NCBI GenBank assembly: GCA_902363835.1
Contig: CABJBM010000015.1
Span: 62,001-126,000, forward strand
Length of the DNA stretch: 64,000 nucleotides
Source: Lachnospiraceae bacterium
GTDB taxonomy: Bacteria; Bacillota; Clostridia; Lachnospirales; Lachnospiraceae
Direction: 5' to 3'
Under the pieces are notes generated by a model. It was not told the origin of the DNA, did not search any database, and saw only the letters and a list, made by a program, of their open reading frames with translations. Below are positions 62,195-64,000 of the stretch, in pieces (position 1 is the stretch's first letter; each line of letters starts with the position of its first letter). A program made the translations under genes and the position numbers.

Positions 62195-63190
62195 ATGGCG
62201 CTGAGCAATTCACAGTACGATGCTATCATGCGGGCATATGGACAGCAACAGTTTAAAAACCGTCATGAACAGGAAGAGAGGATTGCGGAAGTATACCGGA
62301 AGATTCCGGTTATTAAGGAGCTTGATGATTTCATCAGCACCAGTGCGGTGACCAGTGCCCGCAGGCTGCTTGATGGGGATAAGGGAGCTCTTAAGGACCT
62401 CAGGAATGAAATTGCAGACTTGAGAGAGCAGAAAAGCGTGCTTTTAAAGGCAGCCGGTTTTTCCGCGGATTATATGGAGATGCGGTACCGGTGTCCGGAT
62501 TGTCAGGATACGGGATATGCAGACGGGTCAAAGTGCCACTGTTTCCGCCAGTTTGAAATGAAATATCTTTACGCCCAGTCGAACATTGAACAGATCATTG
62601 CGGTAGAAAATTTCAACACATTCTCTTATGAGTATTTTGATGATACAAGAGTGGTTTCCGTTCTTAACCGGACTGTCCGGCAATATATGGGACAGGTTGT
62701 GGAGACCTGCAAAAGCTTTGTAAGGGAATTCTCCGCGGAGCATGGGAATCTGCTGTTTACAGGCCCTACAGGGGTTGGTAAGACGTTCTTAACCAACTGC
62801 ATTGCCAGGGAGCTGATTGACCGGTATTGTTCTGTAATTTACTTGTCAGCCAATGACTTATTTGAGGTGTTTTCCAAGAACCGGTTTGATTACCAGGATG
62901 AAGAGGATATGAAGGGGATGTACCAGTATATTCTGGATTGTGACCTTCTGATCATTGATGACCTGGGAACAGAACTTAATAACAGTTTTACATCTTCAGA
63001 ATTGTTTTATTGCATCAATGAACGGCTTAATTCTTCCAAATCGACGATCATCTCCACCAACCATCCCATCAATGAGCTGAGGGACCGGTATACGGAACGT
63101 GTGACTTCCAGGCTGATCAGCCGTTATACGGTGATTCCGCTTTATGGAGATGATATCCGTATCAGAAAGAAGGAAAAACGTGCGGATTAA
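62195..63190 (+). CDS. DnaC/DnaI-like helicase loader ATPase
   Basis: A 331-residue AAA+ ATPase from ATG 62195 (GGAGGT 4 bases upstream; ATG 62183 lies within that site). An N-terminal helical region, then a cysteine cluster CPDCQDTG...CHC (zinc site of DnaI-type loaders), then Walker A GPTGVGKT (190-197) and Walker B LLIIDDLGTE, and a sensor STNHP. It loads the DnaB helicase at the origin with the DnaD partner upstream. Confidence 0.9.
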   Translation: MALSNSQYDAIMRAYGQQQFKNRHEQEERIAEVYRKIPVIKELDDFISTSAVTSARRLLDGDKGALKDLRNEIADLREQKSVLLKAAGFSADYMEMRYRCPDCQDTGYADGSKCHCFRQFEMKYLYAQSNIEQIIAVENFNTFSYEYFDDTRVVSVLNRTVRQYMGQVVETCKSFVREFSAEHGNLLFTGPTGVGKTFLTNCIARELIDRYCSVIYLSANDLFEVFSKNRFDYQDEEDMKGMYQYILDCDLLIIDDLGTELNNSFTSSELFYCINERLNSSKSTIISTNHPINELRDRYTERVTSRLISRYTVIPLYGDDIRIRKKEKRAD

Positions 63191-63197
63191 CTTAAAA

Positions 63198-63243
63198 TCC
63201 AGGTAGCCTTTGTGTAATAAGGCTCCTGGACTTTCTGTTTTCT
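63198..63243 (+). terminator. Terminator after the dnaC-like gene
   Basis: TCCAGG-T-AGCCTT (63198-63210) pairs with AAGGCT-CCTGGA (63219-63230), one bulge, followed by a T-rich run. Confidence 0.75.
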
Positions 63244-63277
63244 GTGTTATATTGATTTGACCCTTTCCCGGCTGATG

Positions 63278-64000
63278 TTAAATACTGGCAAGCCGTTCAA
63301 AAAGTCTGTTCACCTCCACCTGCCCATATCCCCATATGTTATTGGGATAAGTATATGTGCTGCTGCGGGTCGCTCCGCTCACTAAGAGACGGTTGACATT
63401 ATTTCCGGTCATTCTGGGATAATTTCCTCTGACAATAGCCCATTCAAGAACCATGGCAACAATTCCTGCCGTATGAGCTGCCGACGCTCCGGTACCTGTC
63501 ACAGTCCCGTACATGCCCCCCGGGACTGCACAGGTAAGCTGGTAGCCCGGTGCGGCCAGGTCAGGTTTGATCTCACCGGTTCTTGTATAACCCCTGCTGG
63601 ACTCCGTCAGTATGCTGTCATTTAAATCATTGTAACCGGCTACAGTCAGCTGATGCCTTCCATTTCCCGGAGAGGTCAGGGTGGTATCAGGATTTGAATT
63701 AAGGAAATACGTCTCTCTTGTGATTAAGTCTCCGGAAGGCAGCCAGGAATGAAAGGAAAAGGGTTCGCTTTCAATGTTCTGGACCCGCAGATACCAGATT
63801 CCCGGAAGGAGATTATTAAAGCGCAGAAGAATGAGCTGATCTCCGGTTTCTTCTTCAAATATGACGTTGTTGACGTAAATGGTGGTCTGGTTAAATATAA
63901 AACTGAACCTTCTGCATTGATTGAAGGCCGGGAAAACGGGCTGAGTGGATTCACGGTTTGGAGAGGAGATATCTACGGAAAGCCTGGCCGGAGCATATGA
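63278..64000 (-). CDS. Csp-like subtilase, 5' end beyond window, catalytic Ser lost
   Basis: The last 240 codons of a reverse-strand gene, frame open to the window edge. It has the jelly-roll-like insertion (GIWYLRVQNIES, SWLPSGDLITRETYFL) and the S8 core SSRGYTRTGEIKPDLAAPGY typical of clostridial Csp germination proteases. Where active subtilases read GTS-x-A-A-x-H, this one reads GTGASAAH, so the nucleophile Ser is Gly. That is also the known change in the C. difficile CspC pseudoprotease. The catalytic Asp and His are outside the window. A role in spore germination is inference. Confidence 0.8.
   Translation of the reverse strand, partial: SYAPARLSVDISSPNRESTQPVFPAFNQCRRFSFIFNQTTIYVNNVIFEEETGDQLILLRFNNLLPGIWYLRVQNIESEPFSFHSWLPSGDLITRETYFLNSNPDTTLTSPGNGRHQLTVAGYNDLNDSILTESSRGYTRTGEIKPDLAAPGYQLTCAVPGGMYGTVTGTGASAAHTAGIVAMVLEWAIVRGNYPRMTGNNVNRLLVSGATRSSTYTYPNNIWGYGQVEVNRLFERLASI

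Noticed and set aside
1..64000. CRISPR array, tRNA or rRNA genes, intact transposase genes
   Set aside because: No regularly spaced repeats, no cloverleaf-like sequence or rRNA signature, and no transposase frame were found by eye on either strand.

Overview
The window looks like a chromosomal segment of an anaerobic, low-to-mid G+C Firmicute, most likely a Lachnospiraceae (Clostridium cluster XIVa) species. The evidence is strong AAGGAGG-type ribosome sites, TTGACA/TATAAT promoters, a DnaD-like protein next to a DnaC/DnaI-like helicase loader, a Csp-type subtilase, a QueT transporter and very dense sugar-uptake operons. Both ends are cut genes: a PilZ-domain protein on the left and a Csp-like subtilase on the right. 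I saw no rRNA, tRNA, CRISPR array or intact insertion sequence.

Layout. (1) 1-2.5 kb: PilZ-domain protein plus a large polytopic membrane protein, probably exopolysaccharide synthesis. (2) 2.7-8.9 kb: a PRD-type PTS regulator followed by fructose-family EIIA, EIIB and EIIC, a class II aldolase and an iron-dependent alcohol dehydrogenase. (3) 9.2-12.4 kb: a glucose/GlcNAc-family EIIBC with NanE and an RpiR regulator, suggesting ManNAc-type amino sugar uptake. (4) 12.5-24.5 kb: an operon with an ABC importer, an apiosidase-like (GH140-like) hydrolase, an isomerase, a split transketolase and an FGGY kinase, bracketed by two paralogous LacI regulators. Together these genes fit D-apiose (apioside) catabolism. 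(5) 24.6-38.4 kb: an IclR regulator, then an LplABC-like oligosaccharide importer with its own ATPase, five small membrane proteins, two heparinase II/III-like lyases, an SDR dehydrogenase and a KdgF-like cupin. This is a polyuronate or glycosaminoglycan oligosaccharide locus. (6) 38.6-47 kb: an AAC(3)-like acetyltransferase, a decayed mgtC gene, and a reverse-strand operon (variant nucleoside hydrolase, Ugp-like importer, HAD phosphatase, TIM-barrel isomerase) divergent from a DeoR regulator. (7) 47-48.8 kb: queT behind a probable preQ1 riboswitch, then about 1.2 kb of sparse AT-rich DNA with small ORFs and remnants. (8) 48.8-57.9 kb: an AfuABC/FbpABC-like importer, a ROK regulator, a phosphodiester-glycosidase protein and a phosphohexomutase, possibly a scavenging system for sugar phosphates or sugar phosphodiesters. 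(9) 58-64 kb: a protein made of internal repeats, murC, a cluster of DnaA-box-like 9-mers, an elaborate multi-hairpin element, the dnaD- and dnaC-like genes, and a Csp-like subtilase whose catalytic Ser position is Gly.

How the parts work together. Most of the window is a set of catabolic cassettes, each with its own regulator (PRD, RpiR, LacI, IclR, DeoR, ROK). Only two ABC ATPases are present for four importers. One of these, an MsmX/UgpC-like subunit in the lyase operon, may energise several permeases. All four substrate-binding-protein genes are followed by a hairpin lacking a clear T tract, consistent with raised expression of the binding protein. Housekeeping functions (cell wall, replication initiation) lie at the right end.
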